The notes below the pieces were generated by a model. That model did not search any database and had not been told where the DNA came from. It saw nothing but the letters and a program-made list of their open reading frames with translations. The position numbers were made by a program, and so were the translations under genes. Below, in pieces: positions 51,888 to 59,518 of a stretch of 64,000 nt of DNA (positions are counted from its first letter, which is position 1; the number at the start of each line of letters is the position of its first letter). Location: NCBI GenBank assembly GCA_020854035.1, contig JADZGE010000004.1, forward strand, positions 1 to 64,000. The letters run 5' to 3'. The stretch comes from Burkholderiales bacterium. GTDB lineage: Bacteria > Pseudomonadota > Gammaproteobacteria > Burkholderiales > SG8-41.

Positions 51888-52415
51888 ATGACGAACTGGA
51901 TGCGAGACCCGACCGCCGAGACCGCCGCCGTGAAACGCCAGCGCCGCGCGCCGCCGCCTTCGCTCGAGGGCAAGCGGATCGGGCTCTTCGACATCGGCAA
52001 GACCCGCACCGGAGAGTTCCTCGACCAGGTGGAGCGGCGCCTCCACGAGCGCGGGCTCGCGACGGTGCGCTGCGGCAAGCCCACCAACGCGAAGGTCGCG
52101 ACCCCGGAGAACCTGCGGAAGGTCGCGTCCGAAGTCGACGTGGTGCTGATCGGGTTATCCGATTGAGGCTCCTGCACCTCGTGCAGTCTGCACGACCTCA
52201 TGAACTTCGACGCGCTGGGGATCCCCGGCATTTCCGTCGTCACCACCGGGTTCGCCGACGCCGTGGCGACACAGTCGCGGGCGCTCGGATTCGAGCCCGC
52301 CGTGCTCTTCGTGCCGCACCCGATCCAGAACCGCACCGCGGAAGAACTGAAGAAACTCGCCGACGAGGCGGTGGAGCCGGCGCTTACGCTCCTCACCGGC
52401 GGCCGGTTCTCCTGA
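51888..52415 (+). CDS. UGSC-family selenoprotein (in-frame UGA read as selenocysteine, predicted)
   Basis: The frame from ATG 51888 runs to TGA at 52164-52166, but the sequence after it reads GSCTSCSLHDLMNFDALGIP and continues open to the stop ending at 52415, giving 175 residues with position 93 read as Sec. U-G-S-C-x-x-C followed by S-x-H-D is the signature of the UGSC family, in which Sec or Cys occupies the first position. The N-terminal part (KRIGLFDIGKTRTGEFL) and the part before Sec (VDVVLIGLSD) fit that family. A GAGG lies about 10 bases before the ATG. A hairpin follows the UGA. SelABCD are not in the window. Confidence 0.85.
52164..52199 (+). promoter_or_regulatory. candidate bacterial SECIS-type hairpin after the UGA
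   Basis: Directly 3' of the UGA the RNA can form CGUGCA-GUC-UGCACG (52180-52194), a 6-bp stem with a GU-containing loop about 20 bases from the UGA. The competing hairpin CUGCAC-CUC-GUGCAG (52172-52186) is also perfect. GAGG (52165-52168) can close with CCUC (52196-52199). In E. coli fdhF the recoding hairpin also starts right after the UGA with a GU in the loop. Structure prediction by eye only. Confidence 0.5.
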
Positions 52416-52427
52416 GTCCGGGATTCG

Positions 52428-53396
52428 CTACCCCAGCGCGTCCACGAACCCGGCCATCCCGCGGCGCATGGCGGCGTCCGGAAGCCGGCCGCGTCCGGCG
52501 CCGAGGTTGTCCAGCATGTGCTCCGTCCTGTCGGTGCCCGGCAGCACGCAGGTGACGGCCTCGTGCGCGAGCAGGTACTTGAGGAAGAACTGGCCCCAGG
52601 TGACTGCCTCGAACGCCTTCGCCCAATCCGGGAGCTCTCTGCCACGCACCGCCCGGAAGAGCCGGGCGCGCGCGAAGGGCAGGTTCACCATGATGGCGGT
52701 GCCCGTGTCGCGCGCAGTTCCGAGCAGACGTGCCTCGACGCTTCTCTCGGCGAGCGAGTAGTTGACCTGCATGAAGTCGGGTTTTTCCTGCTTCATGATC
52801 TCGATCAGGCGCTCGTTCGCCCGTTCCTGGTCCTGCGAGTGCGTGGCGCCGATGTAGCGGCAGATTCCCTGCTGCTTCCACTCCCGCAGCAGCGCGAAAT
52901 GCCCGGCGGACGCCTCGCGGTCGACGAAACCGATGTTGTGGCGCAGCATCACGTCGAAGCGGTCGGTGCGCAGCCGGCGTTGCGACTCGCGCATCTCCGC
53001 GGTGGCGCCGTCGCGGCCGGCCCGGCTGAACTTGGTGGACAGGAACACCTGGTCGCGCAACTTCATCTGCGCGAGCAGGTCACCGAGCACGCTTTCGGCG
53101 CTACCGTACGACGGCGCCGTGTCGATCACGCGCCCACCGCCTTCGAGGAGCGTCCGGATGACCGCGCCGCGCTCGGCGCGCTGTGCGGCGTCCTCGCCGA
53201 TGTCGAACACGATCGCCGTGCCGAGCCCTATGACGGGCAGGGGCTCGCCCGTGCGCGGTATGGGGCGCGTGCGCACCGGCGCGGCGGCGAGCGCCGCGCC
53301 GCGCGGCAGCGCGACGGCGGCGGCCACCCCGGCCGCAAGCTTGAGCCATTCGCGCCGCGACGGGCGGCGGGCGTCAGTTCCCGGGTCGCATGTCAT
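52428..53396 (-). CDS. aldo/keto reductase with Tat-type signal
   Basis: This is 322 residues from ATG 53396, supported by GGAGG 6 bases upstream. An N-terminal RRPSRREWLKLAAGVAAAVALP is a twin-arginine signal, so the enzyme should be exported folded. AKR residues are D92 and Y97 (VIDTAPSYGSAES), K122 (LSTKFSRAG) and the later RHNIG position. YIGATHSQDQ and FFLKYLLAHEAVTCVLPGTDR are typical. The start overlaps the stop of the upstream transporter gene by 23 bases. Confidence 0.88.
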   Translation of the reverse strand: MTCDPGTDARRPSRREWLKLAAGVAAAVALPRGAALAAAPVRTRPIPRTGEPLPVIGLGTAIVFDIGEDAAQRAERGAVIRTLLEGGGRVIDTAPSYGSAESVLGDLLAQMKLRDQVFLSTKFSRAGRDGATAEMRESQRRLRTDRFDVMLRHNIGFVDREASAGHFALLREWKQQGICRYIGATHSQDQERANERLIEIMKQEKPDFMQVNYSLAERSVEARLLGTARDTGTAIMVNLPFARARLFRAVRGRELPDWAKAFEAVTWGQFFLKYLLAHEAVTCVLPGTDRTEHMLDNLGAGRGRLPDAAMRRGMAGFVDALG

Positions 53397-54717
53397 CGTT
53401 GCCTCCACTTTTCGAATCGCGTGCCGCCACCGCCGCCCGGCGCTCCTGCGCGCGGCCGAGCGCAAGTGAAAGAACAAGCCAGGCGACCGCCACGGGGACG
53501 GCGAGCCACGAGACGGCCGGGAGATCGAGCCCGGCGCCGCGCAGCGCGGCGAATACCCAACCGCTCGCCGCGTCGGCGCCGCGGAACACGACCCCGTCGA
53601 TCACGTACTTGGCCTTGTACTTTTCCTCGCGTCCGGTCACCGTGAAGAGGATCTCCCGGGCGGGATTGGAGACGGCGAAGTTCGCCGCGCGCTGCGCGGC
53701 CTGGAAGGCGGCGACCGTGGCGAGCGCGGGGGAGATCGCGAGGGAGGCGAAGCCGGCCGCGAAGACGAGCGGCAGCAGCGCGGCGGCGGGTCCCGTCCCG
53801 AAGCGCGATATGAGCCGCCCGGTCGCGAGGCCCTGCACCACGAGCGTCACGACGCCGACCGCGAGATCGATCGTCGCGAAGAGGCGCGTGCGCACCGCGG
53901 GATCGTCGGAGGCCGCGGCGACGATGCTTGCCTGCTGGAAGTAGAGCACGGTGCCGGCGAGGGAGAGAAGCGACACCCCCAGCGCGATCCCGGCGAGATA
54001 GGGCGAGCGCACGAGGAGCGCGAAGCCGGCGAAGCTGCCGCCACCTAGCGCGTCGCGCTTCGCCGTGGGGGCCGGAGCGGCCCGCTGCGCCGGCGCGCGC
54101 GCCGCGGCGCGCTCCAGCCGCGCGGCGCACAGCACGGCGGCTTCCAGCAGCAGGCCCGCGACCAGCAGCAGGTTGACCGGACCGAGCGGTTGCGCGAGGG
54201 CAACCGCCAGCGCCGGACCCGCGAGCGCGCCGGCCGAGCCGCCGGCCGCGATGAAGCCGAAGAGGCGCTTGCCCTCTTCGGAGGAGTAGAGGTCCGCCAT
54301 GAACGACCAGAATACCGACACGGCGAAGAGGTTGAACACGCTCACCCAGACGAAGAAAACGCGCGCGACGGCGACCCCGCCGGGGTCGAGCGTCAGGAGC
54401 ACCCAGAACACCGCGATATTGGCCGCGAAAAAGTGATAGACGAGCGGGATGAAGCGCCGGCGAGGCAGTCGCGCCACCACGGCGCCGAACGCCGGCACCG
54501 CCGCCAGCATCACCACGAAGGTCGCGGTGAAGAGCCACTGCAGGTTGCGCACGCCGCCCGCGACTCCCATCTCGTCGCGCAGCGGGCGCAGCACGTAGTA
54601 GCCCGCGAGCAGGCAGAAGAAGTAGGCGAACGACCAGAGGAGCGCGCGGACCTCCCCGGGTCGCGCCCCGGAGATCCGCGCAAGCCAGCGCTCCGCCGCG
54701 TAGGTGTGCGGGGCCAT
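53374..54717 (-). CDS. MFS-type transporter related to nucleotide (Tlc) transporters
   Basis: This is 447 residues from ATG 54717 with about 12 membrane helices. YYVLRPLRDEMGVAGG near residue 50 and the first block ERWLARISGARPGEVRALLWSFAYFFCLLAGY are typical of the Tlc-like branch. Later signs are FVWVSVFNLFAVSVFWSFMADLY and RAANFAVSNPAREILFTVTGREEKYKAKYVIDG. Many free-living bacteria have such proteins annotated simply as MFS transporters; ATP/ADP exchange is proven for intracellular parasites only. It overlaps the downstream aldo/keto reductase. Confidence 0.8.
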   Translation of the reverse strand: MAPHTYAAERWLARISGARPGEVRALLWSFAYFFCLLAGYYVLRPLRDEMGVAGGVRNLQWLFTATFVVMLAAVPAFGAVVARLPRRRFIPLVYHFFAANIAVFWVLLTLDPGGVAVARVFFVWVSVFNLFAVSVFWSFMADLYSSEEGKRLFGFIAAGGSAGALAGPALAVALAQPLGPVNLLLVAGLLLEAAVLCAARLERAAARAPAQRAAPAPTAKRDALGGGSFAGFALLVRSPYLAGIALGVSLLSLAGTVLYFQQASIVAAASDDPAVRTRLFATIDLAVGVVTLVVQGLATGRLISRFGTGPAAALLPLVFAAGFASLAISPALATVAAFQAAQRAANFAVSNPAREILFTVTGREEKYKAKYVIDGVVFRGADAASGWVFAALRGAGLDLPAVSWLAVPVAVAWLVLSLALGRAQERRAAVAARDSKSGGNDDMRPGN

Positions 54718-54755
54718 GCCGGATGGTCGCACGAAGGGTGGCGGCCGGCGCGAGC

Positions 54756-54788
54756 TTGCACGTTTCGTAAGGCGAGTTCGTATACAAT
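54756..54788 (+). promoter_or_regulatory. candidate promoter of the tct operon
   Basis: TTGCAC (54756-54761) and TATACAAT (54781-54788) precede the first gene of the transporter operon by about 80 bases. The spacing (19-21 bases) is longer than ideal. A GGAGGAG site lies just before ATG 54869. Confidence 0.35.
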
Positions 54789-54868
54789 GCGGACGCGCGC
54801 CACGCGGGGCGCCGCCAGCGCCGGATCACGATCCGGGAGAAGAACGCCACCGGAGGAGACGCATCCAC

Positions 54869-55846
54869 ATGAATGGCAGCACGACGTTGGTTGCGCTTGG
54901 GGTCGCGCTCGCGGCCGTTCCCGCCACCGCGCAGGAGTTTCCCGCGCGGCCGGTCACCATGCTCGTTGCGTTCCCCCCCGGCGGCGTGGCGGACACCACG
55001 GCCCGGCCCACGGCCGCGGCGATGGAGAAGGTACTCAGGCAACCGGTCTCGGTGGTGAACCGGCCCGGTGCCGCGGGCGCGGTCGGCAACGCGGCGCTCG
55101 CCAACGCGAAGCCGGACGGCTACACCGTCCTGATGGCGCTATCCAGCATTTCGGTCATTCCGGCCGCGGACGAGCTCTTCAGCCGCAAGCCGGCCTACTC
55201 GCTCGATCAATTCGCGCCGATCGCACTCATCTCCGCGGACCCCACCATACTGGTCGTCCATCCGTCACTGCCGGTCGGGAACCTGAAGGAGCTCATGGCG
55301 CTCGCGAAGTCCCGGCCGGGGCAGCTCTCGTATTCCTCCTCCGGAATCTACGGGGCACTGCACATGCCCGTGGAGCTCTTCCTGCACGCCACGAAGCTCA
55401 GGATGCGGCACATCCCGACGACCGGCGGCGGTCCGGCGATCACCGCGCTCCTCGGCGGCCACGTGGAACTGACGGCGGGCGGCCCGGCGGCGATCAGCGC
55501 CCACGTCAAGGCCGGCAAGATGCGCGCGATTGCCGGCTGGGGCGCGACGCGCCACCCGTCCTATCCCGGCCTGCCGACGTTCCGGGAACTCGGGTACAAG
55601 GACGTCGAGTACTACATCTGGGCCGGCATGTTCGCGCCGCGCGCGACGCCGGACGGGGTGATGAAGGTTCTGCGTGAAGCCGCGCGCGGCGCGGTGGAGG
55701 ATGGCGACTTCAAGGCGGCGATGGCGAGGGTCGATTCGCTGGTGCAGTACAAGGACGCGCCGGAGTTCCACAAGTACTGGCAGGAGGACGCGAAGCGCCT
55801 CGCCGCGCTGGTGCGGGTCGTGGGCAGGGTCGAGGGCGGGAAGTAG
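54869..55846 (+). CDS. tctC: TctC-family solute-binding protein of a tripartite tricarboxylate transporter
   Basis: This is 325 residues from ATG 54869 with GGAGGAG about 8 bases upstream. A signal peptide ends AVPATAQE, followed by FPARPVTMLVAFPPGGVADTTAR. VVNRPGAAGAVGNAALANAKPDGYTVL, ILVVHPSLPVGNLKELMALAK and ITALLGGHVELTAGG are family blocks. Because it is followed directly by tctB and tctA, this is the binding protein of a complete TTT system rather than an orphan Bug protein. Ligand is probably a carboxylate, not predictable further. Confidence 0.93.
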   Translation: MNGSTTLVALGVALAAVPATAQEFPARPVTMLVAFPPGGVADTTARPTAAAMEKVLRQPVSVVNRPGAAGAVGNAALANAKPDGYTVLMALSSISVIPAADELFSRKPAYSLDQFAPIALISADPTILVVHPSLPVGNLKELMALAKSRPGQLSYSSSGIYGALHMPVELFLHATKLRMRHIPTTGGGPAITALLGGHVELTAGGPAAISAHVKAGKMRAIAGWGATRHPSYPGLPTFRELGYKDVEYYIWAGMFAPRATPDGVMKVLREAARGAVEDGDFKAAMARVDSLVQYKDAPEFHKYWQEDAKRLAALVRVVGRVEGGK

Positions 55847-55848
55847 CC

Positions 55849-56304
55849 GTGTTCCGCGACGGGCTGCGCAGCGACCAGGTATCGGGGCTGGCGCTCGTTG
55901 CGCTCGCCGTGTTCACGGCATGGGCCAACCTGGCGTACCCGGTCGGCACGATGATCGATCCGGGCCCCGGCTTCATGCCGCTCGCGATCGCCGTGTTTCT
56001 CGGCGCGACGGGGATGCTCGTTGCCGCGACCGGCGGCTCGAGCCCGCGCTTCGCCGAGTTGCGCTGGCCGGAACTCGCGCGCGCCGCGGTGGTGCTGGGG
56101 GCGTGCGGCTTCGGCGCGCTCGCCCTGGAGCGCCTCGGCTATCGCCTGACGATGATCGCGCTGCTGGTGTTCTTCCTCGGTGTGGTCGAGCGCAAGCGGC
56201 CGGCGCTCGTCGCCGCGGTGGCGCTCGGTTTCTCGCTCGTTTCCTACCTCGTGTTCGCGACCTGGCTCAAGGTGCCGTTGCCCGTCGGGCCGGGGGGAAT
56301 CTAG
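55849..56304 (+). CDS. tctB: TctB-family small membrane subunit
   Basis: This is 151 residues from GTG 55849, 2 bases after the tctC stop. Four hydrophobic helices are seen: VSGLALVALAVFTAWANLAYP, FMPLAIAVFLGATGMLVAA, AAVVLGACGFGALALERL and LTMIALLVFFLGVVE. The GPGFMPLAIA region is the usual TctB block. It pairs with TctA in the membrane. Confidence 0.9.
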   Translation: MFRDGLRSDQVSGLALVALAVFTAWANLAYPVGTMIDPGPGFMPLAIAVFLGATGMLVAATGGSSPRFAELRWPELARAAVVLGACGFGALALERLGYRLTMIALLVFFLGVVERKRPALVAAVALGFSLVSYLVFATWLKVPLPVGPGGI

Positions 56305-56329
56305 GTGGACGGCCGAGCGCTCGCCGGCG

Positions 56330-57853
56330 ATGGCTGAGACCTTCCAGAACCTGATGCTGGGCTTCGCGGTGGCGCTGCAGCCGTCCGTGCTGGTCTACGC
56401 CTTCGTCGGCTGCGTGATCGGGACGCTCGTCGGCATGCTGCCGGGCGTCGGGCCGCTCGCGGGAATCAGCATGCTGCTGCCGGCGACCTTCGGGTTGAAC
56501 CCGATCGTCGCCATCGTCATGCTGGCGGGCGTCTACTACGGCGCGATGTACGGCGGCTCGACGACCTCGATACTCATGCGCATCCCGGGGGAGGCCGCCT
56601 CGGTGATGACCTGCGTGGACGGCTATGCCATGACCCAGCGCGGTCGCGCCGGGCCGGCGCTCGCCATCGCCGCGATCGGCTCGTTCATCGCGGGCACGCT
56701 CGGGGTGCTGGGTCTCATGCTCCTCGCGCCCACCCTCGCCGAATTCGCGCTGCGCTTCGGTCCGCCCGAATACACGGGGCTGCTCCTGCTCGGTTTCCTC
56801 GTGCTGGCCTACATGTCGGGTGGCTCGATGCTGAAGACGCTGGCGATGGCGGCGTTCGGGCTGCTGCTCGGGATGATAGGCATCGACGTCATGAGCGGCT
56901 ACACGCGTTTCAATTTCGGCATCGTCGAGCTCGGCGACGGCATCGGCATCGTTCCCGTGGCCGTGGGGCTCTTCGGCATCTCCGAGATACTGATGACCGC
57001 GGGCCAGCCGGGCGGTGACCGCGTGCAACGGCCGACGCTGCGCGAGCTCGTTCCCTCCGGCGAGGAGCTCCTCCATTCCGCCGGTCCCATCGCGCGCGGC
57101 AGCCTGCTCGGGTTCGTGATCGGCATCATTCCCGGGTCGGCCCACATCATTTCCTCGTTCGTCGCCTACGGCATGGAGCGGCGGCTCTCGCGCCATCCGG
57201 AGCGTTTCGGCAAGGGCGCGATCGAGGGGGTGGCCGGTCCGGAATCCGCGAACAACGCCGCCGCCACCGGCGCCTTCGTGCCGATGATGGCGCTCGGCGT
57301 GCCGACGAGTCCCGTCACGGCGGTGATGATCGCGGCGATCATGGTGCATGGAGTGATCCCCGGGCCGACACTCATCAACGAGCGCCCGGATCTCTTCTGG
57401 GGCTTCGTCGCCAGCATGTACGTCGGCAACGTCGTGCTCCTCGTGCTCAACCTGCCGCTCGTGGGCGCGTTCGTGAGCATCCTGCGCATACCGTACTCGT
57501 ACCTCTACCCGTGCATACTGTGCTTCTGCATCCTGGGCTGCTACTCGGTCAGCAACAGCGTGGTGGACGTGTGGATCATGCTCGCGATGGGCGGCGTGGG
57601 CTACGCGTTGCGCAAGTTCGGCTTCGACCTCGCGCCCGTTGCGCTGGGGCTCGTGCTCGCGCCGATGCTGGAGCTTTCGGTCCGGCAGTCGCTCGCGATG
57701 AGCGCCGGCGACTACGGGATCTTCGTGAACAGGCCCATTTCCGCCACCATGCTCGCCCTCGGCGTCGTGCTCTTCGCGCTGAGTCTCAGGCCCCTGCTGG
57801 CGAGGCGCACGCACTGGCGCGCGAAGATCGGGCTGGACGAAGAGCAGGGATGA
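56330..57853 (+). CDS. tctA: TctA-family large membrane subunit
   Basis: This is 507 residues from ATG 56330, 25 bases after tctB. About 11-12 membrane helices are seen. Family marks are GCVIGTLVGMLPGVGPLAGISMLLP, YYGAMYGGSTTSILMRIPGEAASVMTC and GYAMTQRGRAGPALAIAAIGSF. IPGSAHIISSFVAYGMERRLS and ESANNAAATGAFVPMMALGVPTSPVTAVM follow. It is the transport channel of the TctCBA sodium-driven system. Its stop overlaps the ATG of the methyltransferase-fold gene by 4 bases. Confidence 0.95.
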   Translation: MAETFQNLMLGFAVALQPSVLVYAFVGCVIGTLVGMLPGVGPLAGISMLLPATFGLNPIVAIVMLAGVYYGAMYGGSTTSILMRIPGEAASVMTCVDGYAMTQRGRAGPALAIAAIGSFIAGTLGVLGLMLLAPTLAEFALRFGPPEYTGLLLLGFLVLAYMSGGSMLKTLAMAAFGLLLGMIGIDVMSGYTRFNFGIVELGDGIGIVPVAVGLFGISEILMTAGQPGGDRVQRPTLRELVPSGEELLHSAGPIARGSLLGFVIGIIPGSAHIISSFVAYGMERRLSRHPERFGKGAIEGVAGPESANNAAATGAFVPMMALGVPTSPVTAVMIAAIMVHGVIPGPTLINERPDLFWGFVASMYVGNVVLLVLNLPLVGAFVSILRIPYSYLYPCILCFCILGCYSVSNSVVDVWIMLAMGGVGYALRKFGFDLAPVALGLVLAPMLELSVRQSLAMSAGDYGIFVNRPISATMLALGVVLFALSLRPLLARRTHWRAKIGLDEEQG

Positions 57854-58737
57854 TCCGGATGATGAACGGTGAACCGACGCTCGGCGGGCGCCGGTCGCGC
57901 TTTCTTGCCGCTGGCGCAGCCGGTGCGCTGATGCTCGCCGCGCCGGTCGCGGGGGCGCAGGAGGTGAAGGATGGCGGTCCGTTCGTGCCCACGCCGCACA
58001 AGGTCGTCGAGGCGATGCTGGATCTCGCCGCCGTGCGGCCGAAGGACTTCGTCATGGACCTCGGCTCGGGTGATGGGCGCATCGTGCTCACCGCCGCGAC
58101 GCGCCACAAGGCGCGCGGGATTGGCGTGGACATCGACCAGGAACTCGTCGATCGCGCCAACGCCTCGGCCCGCAGGCTGGGCGTCGCCGGCCGCGTGAAG
58201 TTCGTCAGGCAGGACGTGCGGCAGGCCGATCTTTCCCGGGCGACGGTGCTCGCGCTCTATCTCCTGCCGGGGATGATGTCGGCGCTGCGGCCGAAGTTCC
58301 TGGCGGAGTTGCGGCCGGGCACGCGCATCGTGTCCCACGACTTCGAACTGGGCGAATGGAAGCCGGACCGGACGATCGAGGTCGAGACGCCGGAGAAGTA
58401 CGACCTCTCGGGCGCGTGGACCTCCAGCGTGCACCTCTGGATCGTGCCCGCGTCGGTCGAGGGCAGCTGGCGCGGCTCGGGTGCGGGAGAGAACGGCGCG
58501 CGCCTGGAGCTCGAGTTGAGCCAGTCCTACCAGCGCGTGCAGGGGCGGCTTACCCGCGCCGGCGGGCGGGTGTCGCTCCGCGACGGGGTAGTCGAGGGAC
58601 GCGGCGTGCGTTTCAGCGTCGCGCGTTCCGGCGGTGGCACCGAGACCTGGATCGCCACCGTGGACGGAGACCGGATGAGCGGGGAGATCCGGGGGGAGGG
58701 CGCCGCGTCGAAGTGGAGCGCGGAGCGCGCCCGGTAG
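57850..58737 (+). CDS. exported SAM-methyltransferase-fold protein, paralogue 1
   Basis: This is 295 residues from ATG 57850, overlapping the tctA stop. A signal-type N-terminus with two arginines (GGRRSRFLAAGAAGALMLAAPVAGA) is followed by PFVPTPHKVVEAMLDLAAVRP. Motif I is MDLGSGDGRIVLTAA and then GIGVDIDQELVDRAN. The YLLPGMMSALRPKFLAELRPGTRIVSHDF block ends the Rossmann domain at about residue 180. A C-terminal beta-rich domain (about 195-295) with WIVPASVEGSWRG is unlike cytosolic methyltransferases. The core resembles FAM173/ATPSCKMT-type protein-lysine methyltransferases. Coupling to the transporter is unusual. Confidence 0.75.
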   Translation: MIRMMNGEPTLGGRRSRFLAAGAAGALMLAAPVAGAQEVKDGGPFVPTPHKVVEAMLDLAAVRPKDFVMDLGSGDGRIVLTAATRHKARGIGVDIDQELVDRANASARRLGVAGRVKFVRQDVRQADLSRATVLALYLLPGMMSALRPKFLAELRPGTRIVSHDFELGEWKPDRTIEVETPEKYDLSGAWTSSVHLWIVPASVEGSWRGSGAGENGARLELELSQSYQRVQGRLTRAGGRVSLRDGVVEGRGVRFSVARSGGGTETWIATVDGDRMSGEIRGEGAASKWSAERAR

Positions 58738-58778
58738 CGCGCGCCGGGAAGCCGTTCCCCGGGCTGCCGCCGGTCAGC

Positions 58779-59432
58779 TCAGCGCGCCGCGGCCGGTGCG
58801 CCGCCCATGCCGTGCGACAGTTCCCGGTAGTAGCGCAGCACGCGCGGCACGTAGCTCCGCGTCTCCGCGTAGGGCGGAATCCGGTTGCCGTGCTGCATGA
58901 CGGCCGCCTCCCCCGCGTTGTATGCCGCCAGCGCGAGGTCGAGGTTTTCGCCGAAGAGGGCGATCAGGTCGCGCAGGTAGCGCGCGCCGCCGCGCAGGTT
59001 CTCGCCCGGGTCCCAGATGTCCTTCACGTCGTAGCGGCGCGCCGTGTCAGGCATGAGCTGCATGAGTCCGATCGCGCCCCTGGGGGAGCGTGCCTTTGGG
59101 TTGTAGCCCGATTCCGCGGTGATCACGGCGTGCAGGAGCGCCGGCTCGATCTCGTGCTCGCGCGCGACCGCGGCGATGAGGGGCGAGTACTCCCTGCGCC
59201 CGGCGGCGCCGAAGCGCGCGCCGGGCAGTGCCGGTAGCCCGGGGTCGATCGCGCCCGGGCCGGTTTCCGCCGACCCGGGCTTCGGCTCCTTCTTGAAGAG
59301 GTAGTAGCGATCGTCGACCCGGTGGTTCGCGAGGTGCGCGACGCCGTTCTCGTCGACGCGGCCCCAGATATCGGCGCGCGCCGGGGCGGTTACGGCGAGC
59401 GCTGCGAGCGCGACGGCGGCGGGGAGCCTCAT
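58779..59432 (-). CDS. lytic transglycosylase (SLT domain)
   Basis: This 217-residue protein has a signal peptide ending APARA. A DUF4124-like N-terminal piece (DIWGRVDENGVAHLANHRVDD) and an SLT domain (about 85-200) follow. LLHAVITAESGYNPKARSPRGAIGLMQLMPDTA carries catalytic E107, and ARYLRDLIALFGENLDLALAAYNAGE follows. It cleaves peptidoglycan in the periplasm. The gene lies between two methyltransferase-fold genes and is transcribed away from the second. A TAGAAT is placed 7 bases before its ATG. Confidence 0.92.
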   Translation of the reverse strand: MRLPAAVALAALAVTAPARADIWGRVDENGVAHLANHRVDDRYYLFKKEPKPGSAETGPGAIDPGLPALPGARFGAAGRREYSPLIAAVAREHEIEPALLHAVITAESGYNPKARSPRGAIGLMQLMPDTARRYDVKDIWDPGENLRGGARYLRDLIALFGENLDLALAAYNAGEAAVMQHGNRIPPYAETRSYVPRVLRYYRELSHGMGGAPAAAR

Positions 59433-59439
59433 GGCACGT

Positions 59440-59445
59440 ATTCTA
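59440..59445 (-). promoter_or_regulatory. -10 box 7 bases before the lytic transglycosylase start
   Basis: GGTAGAATacgtgccATG on the reverse strand leaves no space for a ribosome site between TAGAAT (59445-59440) and ATG 59432, so the message would be leaderless. About 40 bases away, on the other strand, TTTACAATCACG (59480-59491) is a likely -10 of the next gene. Confidence 0.45.
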
Positions 59446-59518
59446 CCGGCACCGGGGGCGGACCGCGCGCCGGTGCTGGTTTACAATCACGAGAAGAACC
59501 CTTCCGCGAGGCGACGAC

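Noticed and set aside
52164..52166. TGA taken as a normal stop, giving two separate short genes
   Set aside because: The reading frame continues in phase directly after the TGA with the exact UGSC motif and family-like sequence up to 52415; a plain stop leaves an unexplained second half without its own ribosome site at a suitable start.
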